From the NCBI GenBank assembly GCA_020148145.1, contig JAHCRE010000016.1:132456-164826 (forward strand): DNA of 32,371 bases. Direction: 5' to 3'. The position numbers were made by a program, and so were the translations under genes. The notes under the pieces are model-generated. The model was not told the DNA's origin. It was given only the letters and a program-made list of their open reading frames with translations, and did no database searches. Position 1 is the stretch's first letter; the number at the start of each line of letters is the position of its first letter. The stretch comes from Patescibacteria group bacterium (GTDB taxonomy: Bacteria > Patescibacteriota > Minisyncoccia > Minisyncoccales > JAHCRE01). Positions 11,905 to 20,201 of this stretch are shown piece by piece.

Positions 11905-13608
11905 TTATCTTCCTAAAATCTCGTTAATCTTAGCTCTGGTTGTTCTTCCAACAAAACCTGTTCCTTCAGTCAATTCCCAGGGAGCTAAAATATCTTTAGC
12001 ATATTTTTCCTGGAATCTAATAGCAGCAGTTTTGGTTAAAGAAAGAAAATTACCAGTTACCAAACCCTCTGGATAAATTTCAGATCCTTGGGATTTCAAA
12101 AATTCTTGAAGACAACGAACTTCTTGGTTATTCATTAATCCGTAATATAAATTGTTTTCAAGTTTTTGACAGAAAGGTTTCTCTCCTTGAGTGGCTAAAA
12201 TAGCATTTATTTCGGCCAGAACTTTATTAATTTCTCTTTTTAATTCTTCAATTTGAGCTAGAAGTTTTTTTATTAACTCTGCCTCTTCTTGGGTCTTAAC
12301 AATGGAAGCTGACCAGGAAAATTGATAAGAAGGTTCAAAACCATCAAAGCCTGTAACTTCGTTTTGGATAGAAGGGATAATTACTAAAGAAACATTTTGA
12401 GTACCAAAATCTGAAATAAAAATTTCCCCTTTTTGATTTTTATCAACTAAAAGAAATTCAATAGTTGAATCACCGAAAGAATCTCTTATAACATAAGGAA
12501 TTTTAAATTCAACTGAAGGATTTCCTTCAAATTCAAATTTTAAATCTCCTTTTCCGCCAACAAATTTATACCAATTTCCAGACCAATTTTTAGTAGTATC
12601 GATAAGAGTTAAAGCACTTTCTCCAGTGAGGGGCAAAAAATTAATTAAAGGAACAATATGTAAATCCTTTAAATTTTGATTTAAATAACAATACTTTTCC
12701 CCGAGAGTACAGTCATTTACTAAAACAGCGATTGTCCAATCAGTGAAAATCTGAGAAAACTCAATATCTGAACCATTTTTACTTAAGGCTTCATTTAAAG
12801 AAGGGATGCCAACTTTTTTTGAATGTAAAGAATCAATTAAAATTTCTTTCCCGTAATGATCCACTAAATATTGGAAAAAAAGATTTAGGACTCCGTAATC
12901 TTGGGGTTTATTCTGCCATTCGGTAATGGAATCTGAAGGATTTTTTAAAAACCTTTCCACTCTTTTTTGAAGATTACTTCCTTCATAAATATCATCGTAA
13001 CCGAGTAAAGTAATAGCTGTTTCTGATCGAGCCTCATTTAACCAGACTTCCTCCACTATTCCTTGTTCTCTTTCTTGTTGATTGAAAGTAATTAAATGTT
13101 GAAATTCGTGGGCAAGAAAGCTTTTAGCCAAGAGGTTGGTAATATAATTAGCATTTAAATAAACCATCTCTCTTTCATTTGAATTTGAAACCTGTAAACG
13201 AGAGTATTCATCGCCACTTTTAAAATATCCGCCAACCTCTTCCCTCATTGGATGGATTAAGATAGTAATTCTTTCCTCTCCATCGATTCCTGGTTTCCAT
13301 TCCTGGCCAAAAGTAGAAGTTAAAAAGGGATAAATTTTATTTTTAAATTCCTCACCTAAAGAACTCAAAGTTTGATAAACTTCATTTTGAGGACTAAAAC
13401 TCCACCATTTTTCGTCAATGTAAAAATAAAGTTCAGGAGTAATTTTTACTAAGGTGGTAGAAAGTTGCGACCTCTCTGATAAATCATAAGAAGATTCAAC
13501 ATAAAATTCCTGACTCTCCCCTATTTGAGCCGCCTGAAAATAAAGAGGTATTACCAAAGATATCAATAGAACCCCAACAAAAATTTTGAATTTGGTTTTC
13601 TTAAACAT
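11905..13608 (-). CDS. secreted M30-like zinc metallopeptidase with peptidoglycan-binding domain
   Basis: A 567-aa exported protein. The N-terminus is a signal peptide or anchor: basic MFKKTKFK followed by a hydrophobic core (about 9-26). The catalytic region has LAHEFQHLITFNQ, an HExxH zinc site (H167, E168, H171) with WLNEARSE some 20 residues later supplying a likely third ligand, as in hyicolysin-like M30 peptidases. Beta-rich segments follow (about 330-430), then a coiled-coil-like helix (AELIKKLLAQIEELKREI, about 440-475), and a C-terminal PG_binding_1-type domain (about 490-565: VRCLQEFLKSQG, GNFLSLTKTAAIRFQEKY, GRTTRAKINEIL). Likely works on surface proteins while held in the cell wall. 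Its own promoter lies a few nt upstream; not part of the polysaccharide operon. Confidence 0.82.
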   Translation of the reverse strand: MFKKTKFKIFVGVLLISLVIPLYFQAAQIGESQEFYVESSYDLSERSQLSTTLVKITPELYFYIDEKWWSFSPQNEVYQTLSSLGEEFKNKIYPFLTSTFGQEWKPGIDGEERITILIHPMREEVGGYFKSGDEYSRLQVSNSNEREMVYLNANYITNLLAKSFLAHEFQHLITFNQQEREQGIVEEVWLNEARSETAITLLGYDDIYEGSNLQKRVERFLKNPSDSITEWQNKPQDYGVLNLFFQYLVDHYGKEILIDSLHSKKVGIPSLNEALSKNGSDIEFSQIFTDWTIAVLVNDCTLGEKYCYLNQNLKDLHIVPLINFLPLTGESALTLIDTTKNWSGNWYKFVGGKGDLKFEFEGNPSVEFKIPYVIRDSFGDSTIEFLLVDKNQKGEIFISDFGTQNVSLVIIPSIQNEVTGFDGFEPSYQFSWSASIVKTQEEAELIKKLLAQIEELKREINKVLAEINAILATQGEKPFCQKLENNLYYGLMNNQEVRCLQEFLKSQGSEIYPEGLVTGNFLSLTKTAAIRFQEKYAKDILAPWELTEGTGFVGRTTRAKINEILGR

Positions 13609-13621
13609 TTTTAATTATTAA

Positions 13622-13650
13622 ATTCTACCATAAAATTTTATTTGAATAAA
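13622..13650 (-). promoter_or_regulatory. promoter of the metallopeptidase gene
   Basis: TTTATT (13645-13650), spacer 17, TAGAAT (13622-13627) with TGG as extended -10. The expected start is only about 7 nt before the ATG at 13606-13608, leaving no room for a Shine-Dalgarno. Confidence 0.6.
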
Positions 13651-13652
13651 TA

Positions 13653-13676
13653 CTAAAAAAGCCCAGCCGGGTTTTT
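13653..13676 (-). terminator. terminator at the end of the polysaccharide operon
   Basis: AAAACCC-GGCT-GGGCTTT with one G-T pair, followed by TTT on the minus strand, about 45 nt past the sugar-phosphate transferase stop. The opposite strand also has a T-run, so it may act both ways. Confidence 0.75.
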
Positions 13677-13721
13677 AGTGTTTTATTATGGATTCTAGGT
13701 ATGAATCCCCTGGGAAATATC

Positions 13722-15095
13722 CTATTTAAAAATAAGCTTGATTGTCTTCAAAATAATTTCTAAATCTAAAAAGAAAGAGCGATTTTTAATATAATAAAGA
13801 TCGTACTGAAATTTTTCTTTAGCTTCTTCGACTGAAGTTGAGGGAGGAAAATTTAGTTGGGCCCAGCCAGTGAAGCCCGGCCTGATTATATAACGCAAAG
13901 AGTAAAAAGGAATTTCCCTTTCAAAAATTTTGGCTAATCTTATCCATTCAGGCCGCGGCCCAACAAAACTTATGTCTCCTTTTAAAATATTAAGAAATTG
14001 AGGGAGTTCGTCCAAATAAAATTTTCTCAAAATTTTACCCACCCTGATAATTTGATTGGGGTCTCTTTCTCGCCAGAGCTCTTTATCTTGATTTAAAGAA
14101 ACTTTCATTGTTCGAAATTTGTATAAAGTAAAAATTTTTCTGTCTTTTCCTACTCTTTTTTGAAGGAAAAAAATGGGACCTGGAGAATCAAGTTTTATAG
14201 CTAAAGCAATAAAAGGTAAAAAAACTATGGTAATTAGAATTCCTAAAAAAGAAAAAACTATATCAAGGCTTCTTTTTAGGATTTCATCGATTTTTCTTTC
14301 TACTTGGGAAACATTTTCTAAAAACCAAAGCTCATCTGCAGTTTCAATTAAAACTTTTTTACTCAGATTCTCATAAAAATCAGCGAAATTAATAAAGTTT
14401 AATTTTAAAGGAATATTTGAGAAAATTTCCTTTACTAATTTTTCGTTTTTGTAAAAACTTGGAGTAAAAACTACTGTTTCAACTCTCTCTTTCTCTATAA
14501 TTTTTTTTAGTTGAGATATATCGGAAGTAACTCCATACTTTGCTAAGTTAGAAATTATCGCCGATTCTTTCGAAGAAACAGTATTATAAATAAGAGACAC
14601 TTCATGGTCTCCTTCTCGAAGAGAATTTGTTAATAGTTCAGAAAACTTCGGATTAAATTCAATAATCACTATTTTTTCTTTAAAACTAAGGAGTTTTAAA
14701 ATCCAAATAAAAACAAATCGCCAGATCAAAAAAAGACAGGAGAAAAATAGAACATCTAAAAATAAAATTGTTTTTGGTGTAATGGCTAATTGAGGTTGGA
14801 GATAAAAATAAATTGTTCCTGTAGCTCCAGCAAAAAAGATAAAAATTATTAAATTTCTAAAGAAAGAATAAATTCTTTTCAGAAAAGAGATTTTATAAAA
14901 ATCTAAAATGAAAAGAAATAAAAGCCAAAAAAAATAGAAAATCGAAAAATGAAAAACGAAAATTTTGGTTTGGGTGCCAGGCCAAAAAGAAAAGTCTTTA
15001 TACCTTAGAGCTAATGTCAAAAAAAGGGCGAAATACATTAGTAAAATGTCGCCCAATATTAAACAAACTTCAAGGAAACTTCTTCTCCCTCGCAT
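13722..15095 (-). CDS. polyprenyl-phosphate sugar-1-phosphate transferase (WbaP/CpsE type)
   Basis: Starts the polysaccharide repeat unit by moving a sugar-1-phosphate from a UDP-sugar to undecaprenyl phosphate. The 457-aa protein has four to five hydrophobic helices in the first ~135 residues, a Rossmann-like cytoplasmic region (about 140-260), one more hydrophobic segment inside KRSLDIVFSFLGIL (from 274), and the full C-terminal bacterial sugar-transferase domain: SPGPIFFLQKRVGK, FTLYKFRTMK, LRKFYLDELPQFLNIL, GDISFVGPRPE and RPGFTGWAQ. The sugar (Glc, Gal or GalNAc-type) cannot be told. It is last in the operon, 4 nt after the Wzz-like gene and just before the terminator. Confidence 0.93.
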   Translation of the reverse strand: MRGRRSFLEVCLILGDILLMYFALFLTLALRYKDFSFWPGTQTKIFVFHFSIFYFFWLLFLFILDFYKISFLKRIYSFFRNLIIFIFFAGATGTIYFYLQPQLAITPKTILFLDVLFFSCLFLIWRFVFIWILKLLSFKEKIVIIEFNPKFSELLTNSLREGDHEVSLIYNTVSSKESAIISNLAKYGVTSDISQLKKIIEKERVETVVFTPSFYKNEKLVKEIFSNIPLKLNFINFADFYENLSKKVLIETADELWFLENVSQVERKIDEILKRSLDIVFSFLGILITIVFLPFIALAIKLDSPGPIFFLQKRVGKDRKIFTLYKFRTMKVSLNQDKELWRERDPNQIIRVGKILRKFYLDELPQFLNILKGDISFVGPRPEWIRLAKIFEREIPFYSLRYIIRPGFTGWAQLNFPPSTSVEEAKEKFQYDLYYIKNRSFFLDLEIILKTIKLIFK

Positions 15096-15099
15096 AAAT

Positions 15100-15759
15100 T
15101 TATTCTTTTAGTTGGTATTTATTTTTCTCCCACCACTCTTTTCCAAAAACTGAAAATATCCCAAGGAAAATTCCTAAGGCTCCACCGAAAATCAAATTCA
15201 AAATTAGGTTCGGTTTTAGTGGTGAAACAATGGGTTCTGCTATTATTTTGGTTGATCGCAGATCGCCAATTTGCTTTTGAAGATTATAAATCTCTAACTG
15301 AAGACCTGCTATTTCTTGATCTTTGGAGATTAAAAAGGGAATATCTTTCTGCAATTTTCCAATGGTTTTTTCTAAAATATCTCTCTGGGAATCTATTTTC
15401 TCAGTATGATCGATTAAAACTGACTTATTTATACTTCCTAAAATCTTTTTAGTATCTTCTGGATCTGTTGAAACAGTCTCAATTTTTACTAAATTTGTAT
15501 TTTTTGGATTATTAACTTCTATATCCGGATAATCTCCGTAAACACCAATCTTTATTTTTTCCATTATCTGAGAAGGGTCTTCCAATAGGTCTTTGTCGAT
15601 TTTTCCGATTTCAATAGTCGTCTCAATTTTATAAGTCTTTGGTTGTAAAATAGTTAAAACTCCAGCTATTATCACCCCGAGTAAAAATAAACCCAAAATC
15701 AACCCCTTTCTTCTTGAAAACACCCTAATATATTCCATTAAATTTATTTCCTCTTCCAT
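15100..15759 (-). CDS. Wzz-like polysaccharide co-polymerase
   Basis: A 219-aa chain-length or export regulator. EEEINLMEYIRVFSRRKG at the start is the usual Wzz N-terminus before TM1 (about 16-36). The periplasmic part contains a beta-rich start and a coiled-coil region (about 140-168). TM2 lies near 184-204, preceded by PIVSPLKPN, the proline-rich motif typical of these proteins. The C-terminal tail is short and has no Walker motifs, so the tyrosine-kinase domain found in BY-kinase relatives is absent. It is shorter than E. coli Wzz. Its place between the glycosyltransferase genes and the initiating transferase fits a Wzx/Wzy-type pathway. Confidence 0.85.
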   Translation of the reverse strand: MEEEINLMEYIRVFSRRKGLILGLFLLGVIIAGVLTILQPKTYKIETTIEIGKIDKDLLEDPSQIMEKIKIGVYGDYPDIEVNNPKNTNLVKIETVSTDPEDTKKILGSINKSVLIDHTEKIDSQRDILEKTIGKLQKDIPFLISKDQEIAGLQLEIYNLQKQIGDLRSTKIIAEPIVSPLKPNLILNLIFGGALGIFLGIFSVFGKEWWEKNKYQLKE

Positions 15760-15806
15760 ATTTTTGAAAACAAAATTATTTTAACCCTTTGTTTATTATA
15801 AACCTT

Positions 15807-17042
15807 CTATTTATTTTTATCAACTATCCCTCTAATAATTTCCTCATATTTTTTAGCTAATTTTTGGCGAGGAAAATTTTCTTTAACGAAGTGGTAACCG
15901 TTCATTCCATAAGAATCGCGGAGATTGGCGTCATGATATAATTTCAAGATTGCTTTCTTAAATTCTTGAGAATTTTCAGGCTCCACATATATCCCTGCCT
16001 TTGCTTTATCAATCACCAGTTCTCGCGCAGCACCATCTATAGGAAGGACAATCGGTTTAGCACAAGACATATAATCAAAAACCTTATTAGGATAAGTAGT
16101 ATTGTAAATTTTTTTTAAAATGGCTGTGCAGGCATCAGAGGCATTTATGAAATCTGCAATTTTTTCTTTTGGCACCGGATCAAGAAAAAATACATTTTTT
16201 AAATTCTCGGTTTTGGCCCTTACCATCAATTTTGGTTTTAACATTCCATCTCCAATTAAAACAAAAATAATATCTTTATAATCTCGCATTATCTTGGCTG
16301 TATCTAAAATTAAATCTAAATAATTAGCTAAGCCATGGGCGCCAACATAAAGAACAATAAATTTATTCTGCCAATTATACTTATTGCGAACCCAATTATT
16401 CTTGGACCCGGGGGACATTAAATCAAGATCTGCTCCATTGGGTACATAAACTATTTTTCTTTCGGGAACTTTTTTCTTTTTTTTTAAAACTTGAGCAAAA
16501 GCCGGAGTCAAAACATTAATCAAATCGGCTTTCTTGTAAATGAAACTTTCAAGGAAATAAGAAAGCTTGATGATAAATCTATTCTTCAAGACCCCGGCTA
16601 AAATAGCAAAATCAGGCCAGAGATCCCTAACTTCGAAAATGAAAGGAATTCTTTTGAGACGAGAAGTAATATATCCTGTAATTCCGACAAAAAGCGGAGG
16701 GGAAGTTGCAATAACAACATCTTGTTTCCCAGAGTATAGTGAACTGAAAGTTGAAGAAATCAGAAAAGTAAAATAGGCCGTTAGGCGAGTGAAGAAATTT
16801 TTATTATAGTTTGGCGAAACATAGGTCCTAATAACCTTGATATTCTCACCAATTTTTTCTTTAATAAAAATTTTCCCTTTATAGACTTCTCTACCAACTT
16901 CGCCTGTCATATGGTGAGATGTTCCGGTAATAACAGTTATTTTGTGGTTATTTTGACTCCAATATTTTGCAAATTGATTAAAACGTGAAATTCCAGCTTC
17001 ACCCTTACGGAGATAAAATTGGTGGATAATTAAAATATTCAT
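15807..17042 (-). CDS. GT4 glycosyltransferase, WbuB-like
   Basis: A 411-aa retaining GT-B glycosyltransferase for the surface polymer. The N-terminal domain starts MNILIIHQFYLRKGEAGISRF (substrate side) and contains FEVRDLWP, a mark of the WbuB/ExoX-like subgroup that often adds 2-acetamido sugars. The C-terminal nucleotide-sugar domain shows FIVLYVGAHGLANYLDLIL and, instead of the common E-x7-E helix, the WbuB-type TTYPNKVFDYMSCAKPIV. Hydrophobic residues near 85-125 may dock it to the membrane. Its ATG directly follows the TGA of the epimerase gene, so translation is likely coupled. Confidence 0.88.
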   Translation of the reverse strand: MNILIIHQFYLRKGEAGISRFNQFAKYWSQNNHKITVITGTSHHMTGEVGREVYKGKIFIKEKIGENIKVIRTYVSPNYNKNFFTRLTAYFTFLISSTFSSLYSGKQDVVIATSPPLFVGITGYITSRLKRIPFIFEVRDLWPDFAILAGVLKNRFIIKLSYFLESFIYKKADLINVLTPAFAQVLKKKKKVPERKIVYVPNGADLDLMSPGSKNNWVRNKYNWQNKFIVLYVGAHGLANYLDLILDTAKIMRDYKDIIFVLIGDGMLKPKLMVRAKTENLKNVFFLDPVPKEKIADFINASDACTAILKKIYNTTYPNKVFDYMSCAKPIVLPIDGAARELVIDKAKAGIYVEPENSQEFKKAILKLYHDANLRDSYGMNGYHFVKENFPRQKLAKKYEEIIRGIVDKNK

Positions 17043-18023
17043 TCAATAATAGAAAATTTTAAATATTATTTTATAAATTAAAGCTAATATTTTAAAAAAT
17101 AGGTTTTTTTGATAATTCTCCCATTTGACTGCGTATTTCTTAAACACGGGTTCTTTAGTCAATTTAAATAAAGTTTTTAACTGGATAATATGGAGTTTTT
17201 GATAAAAGGGGCTAGCTAATGTCCTCAATTTAGTTTGGGATAAGTCATATAAAGACCAAAAGCCAATATCGTATCTTTTTAAATTATTCTTTAGGGTCTC
17301 GAGACAATCATCGTATAATCTTTTTGCTAAACTTTCTCGGGTCAGTAAGTAATAATCGTAAACTCCCCAGAGCGCCCAAATGAATCCGTTAAGAATATGA
17401 GTTGGTGGCTCTACGATATATTCTTCAAGCCAAACATATCCATCTTCATCTTGATATTTTACACCGCCTCGTTTAGTTTCTTTTAAGAATGATTTAAAGA
17501 CTAAGCGAGCTGAACTAAGATATTTTTCATCTCGAGTTAGAAGATAAGCCCGGGCTAAAACAGAAATACCCTGGCCTTGAGAAAGGGCAGAATACCAAGG
17601 AGCTTTAAGTTTTACTTTATATTCCCAATCAAAGTGATGCATCCAGACCCTTAAACCATGTCTATTAGTCTCTAAGTTATTAACCAACCAGTCTGCTTGT
17701 CTTAGAAAAATCTTAAGATGTTTTTCATTGCCTGTCTTTTTATAAAAGTTATAATGCCCTAATCCATATTGAGCAATAGCAACAGGATTATATTGTTTAC
17801 CAATTAAACCTCGATAATTAAGTAACGGCACCTTATTTTTATCAAAAGGCCCAGGATAATTAGCTTTATATAAAAAGAGCATATAATACTGATCTATTTC
17901 TTTTATTGGAGTATCTTCATTTACCTGAGGAGTACCGTGCCAAAAAGTTAACTGACTCTGGTTTTTTCCAAGATAAGTAAGAAAAATACGTTGCCAATAA
18001 GAAAAACGGTCTTTTAACCTCAT
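17043..18023 (-). CDS. D-glucuronyl C5-epimerase-like protein
   Basis: A 326-aa protein resembling the C-terminal catalytic half of heparan sulfate/heparosan glucuronyl C5-epimerase, which changes GlcA to IdoA in a finished polymer. Characteristic blocks: NPVAIAQYGLGHYNFY (79-94), SALSQGQGISVLARAYLLT (145-163), EEYxxxPxxxxLNGF (200-214), YDIGFWSLYDL (251-261) and SPFYQKLHIIQL (271-282). Tyr202, Tyr259 and Tyr274 fall where human GLCE has tyrosines needed for catalysis (from memory of that family). It lacks the beta-rich N-terminal part of the animal enzyme and a signal peptide; residues 309-326 are hydrophobic and basic and may bind the membrane. Overlaps the oxidoreductase gene by ATGA. Epimerase activity is inferred; a related uronic-acid epimerase is possible. 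Confidence 0.8.
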   Translation of the reverse strand: MRLKDRFSYWQRIFLTYLGKNQSQLTFWHGTPQVNEDTPIKEIDQYYMLFLYKANYPGPFDKNKVPLLNYRGLIGKQYNPVAIAQYGLGHYNFYKKTGNEKHLKIFLRQADWLVNNLETNRHGLRVWMHHFDWEYKVKLKAPWYSALSQGQGISVLARAYLLTRDEKYLSSARLVFKSFLKETKRGGVKYQDEDGYVWLEEYIVEPPTHILNGFIWALWGVYDYYLLTRESLAKRLYDDCLETLKNNLKRYDIGFWSLYDLSQTKLRTLASPFYQKLHIIQLKTLFKLTKEPVFKKYAVKWENYQKNLFFKILALIYKIIFKIFYY

Positions 18024-20188
18024 AAATTGATTGAAACATCAATTACTTTCTTTCCTTTAATTGATTTCAAAATTGCAAAGGTAGCTTGAGTAGAATAAAA
18101 AAGTTCTTTAAGAGAAATTAATGAAGGCTTTCCTTGTTGAATTGCTTCAATAAATTTTTTAAATTCATCTCTATGCCCCTTATCCTGCCCAAACCCTTTT
18201 AAACTTTTCTTTCCTTTTTTGGCAAAAATTGTAGCTCCTTTAAAGTCATCAATAGTCATTACTTTCTCAGGGCCATATATTTCTATATATTCTTTCGGAA
18301 AACCCTTATCGCCAAGAGAAGTATAAATAATAACTCCCCTTGATCCATTTTCAAAGTCAATAGTAACGATAAGATTATCCTGGGTAGTAATTGCTCTGGC
18401 TAAGGGAATAAGGCTAGCGTAAATTCTTTGGGGAGGAGAATTAGCTAAAAATTGTAATAAATCAACAAAGTGACAAACTTCACCTAAAATTCTCCCTCCA
18501 CCCTCAACTGGATCGTGAACCCAATGTTCTTTAGAAATGAAACCAGCATTAACTCGATAAAGCATCATTAGAGGATAATGTTTAGCAGTGAATATTTTTT
18601 TAGCTTCTAATATAAGAGGAGCAAAACGACGATTGAATCCAACCATTAAACGCCCTCGGGAAGATTTAGCTGCTTTAATAACTTCTTTTAGTTTCTGTTC
18701 ATTCAAGGCGAGAGGTTTTTCAACATGGACATTTTTATTATTTTTGAGAGCTTCTATTGTAATTTTCGCGTGAAGATTATGACGAGTGGCAATAATAACT
18801 AAATCAATGTTTGGATCTGCAATAATTTTTCGATAATTACAGGTAGCATATTCCCCTTTATACTTTTTAGCAACTCTTTCTGCCTTTCCTCCTTCAGTAT
18901 CGGCTATTCCGTAAATCTTAGCTGTTTTTATTTCCTGAATAATAGGCAAGACTATATTTTGAGCAAAGTTTCCAACTCCAATGAGGCCAATATTAATCTG
19001 TTTTTTCCCTTTGTATTCTTTGCTCTCTTTTAAGAAAATAGTATCTTCTTGCCGTTTTTTTACATCATAAGAAAAAAGTACTCCGATAATCTCTTCTTGT
19101 TTTGGATTCTCTAAAATAAGTTTGTAAGCTTGTTTAACTTGCTCAATATCAAAAGTATGAGTAATAAGATTTTCAGGTTGAATTTTCTTCTCGCTTGCTA
19201 ATCTCAAAAATTCCTCCATATTTCTTTTTTCTGTCCAGCGAACATATCCTATTGGATAATCGTGACCTTTTTCTTCGTATTCTTTATCATATCTGCCAGG
19301 ACCATAAGACCTAGAGATTAAAAGATCAATTTCTTTTTTATAATAAAGGCGGCGGGGAATATCTAATCCAATATCTCCTACCACTGAAACCCGACCCTTT
19401 TCTCTTAGAATTTTACCAGCTAATTCAATAGGTTGGTTGCTTCTAGTAGCAGCAGTAATAATAACTGCATCCAGGCCTTGACCTTTAGTAAAACCCTTGA
19501 CTAAATTTTCAATATCTTCTTGATCGATAACTCCTCCTTTTTCCATTCCCAAACTCTGAGCTCGTTTTACTTTTTCGGGCTTAATATCAAAGCCTATCAC
19601 TGGAAAACCATAGCCTTTTAGAATCTGAACAGTGAGTTGACCAATAAAACCCAAACCAATTACAGCTACTTTCTCGCCTGGGGTAAGATTTGCTCTTCTA
19701 ACACCCTGAATGGCAATTGCCCCCAAGGTAGTAAAAGCTGCCTCTTTAAAAGAAACATTTTTGGGAATTTTAACACAAAGATTTTTAGGGACATTAATTA
19801 TTTCAGCGTGGCAGGCATAACCTTGACCTCCACAAGCTACCCTATCTCTTACACTAAAATCTTCCACCCCCTCCCCTACTGCTATAACTTCTCCTGCTGA
19901 ACTATAACCCAAAGGAAGCAGTTCATCTAATTTTTGTATTGTCTTATGATAAGTAGAAAAAAGTCCTTCTTGTTTCATTTTATTTAAAACTTCCCTAACT
20001 AAATCGGGGCGAGCCCTGGCTTTTTCTATTAAACTCTTTTTACCCATTCTGATAGCTGATTTTTCTGTGCCTAAACTAAGCAAAGAGTAGTGATTTTTTA
20101 TCAAAACACATCCTTCTTTAACAATGGGGGCGGGAACCTCAATTAATTCTATTTCACCAGTTTTAAAATTTTGGAATATTTGTTTCAT
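18020..20188 (-). CDS. bi-domain oxidoreductase (MDR dehydrogenase fused to Gfo/Idh/MocA)
   Basis: A 722-aa fusion. Residues 1-375 form a medium-chain zinc-dehydrogenase-like domain: GYSSAGEVIAVGEGV (94-108), VRDRVACGGQGYACHAEI (113-130), Rossmann loop GLGFIG (178-183). Residues 395-722 form a Gfo/Idh/MocA domain: INIGLIGVGNFAQ (398-410) for NAD(P), IIATRHNLHA (465-474), and the catalytic-lysine motif EKP (490-492), followed by GGGRILGEVCHFVDLLQFL with the conserved His. Such fusions are typical of polysaccharide clusters and may oxidise or isomerise a nucleotide sugar (for example to a uronic or 2,3-diamino acid); the substrate is unknown. It lies between the deacetylase and epimerase genes, supporting a role in making or modifying an acidic sugar. 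Confidence 0.9.
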   Translation of the reverse strand: MKQIFQNFKTGEIELIEVPAPIVKEGCVLIKNHYSLLSLGTEKSAIRMGKKSLIEKARARPDLVREVLNKMKQEGLFSTYHKTIQKLDELLPLGYSSAGEVIAVGEGVEDFSVRDRVACGGQGYACHAEIINVPKNLCVKIPKNVSFKEAAFTTLGAIAIQGVRRANLTPGEKVAVIGLGFIGQLTVQILKGYGFPVIGFDIKPEKVKRAQSLGMEKGGVIDQEDIENLVKGFTKGQGLDAVIITAATRSNQPIELAGKILREKGRVSVVGDIGLDIPRRLYYKKEIDLLISRSYGPGRYDKEYEEKGHDYPIGYVRWTEKRNMEEFLRLASEKKIQPENLITHTFDIEQVKQAYKLILENPKQEEIIGVLFSYDVKKRQEDTIFLKESKEYKGKKQINIGLIGVGNFAQNIVLPIIQEIKTAKIYGIADTEGGKAERVAKKYKGEYATCNYRKIIADPNIDLVIIATRHNLHAKITIEALKNNKNVHVEKPLALNEQKLKEVIKAAKSSRGRLMVGFNRRFAPLILEAKKIFTAKHYPLMMLYRVNAGFISKEHWVHDPVEGGGRILGEVCHFVDLLQFLANSPPQRIYASLIPLARAITTQDNLIVTIDFENGSRGVIIYTSLGDKGFPKEYIEIYGPEKVMTIDDFKGATIFAKKGKKSLKGFGQDKGHRDEFKKFIEAIQQGKPSLISLKELFYSTQATFAILKSIKGKKVIDVSINL

Positions 20189-20201
20189 ATTAAAGATAAA
20201 A

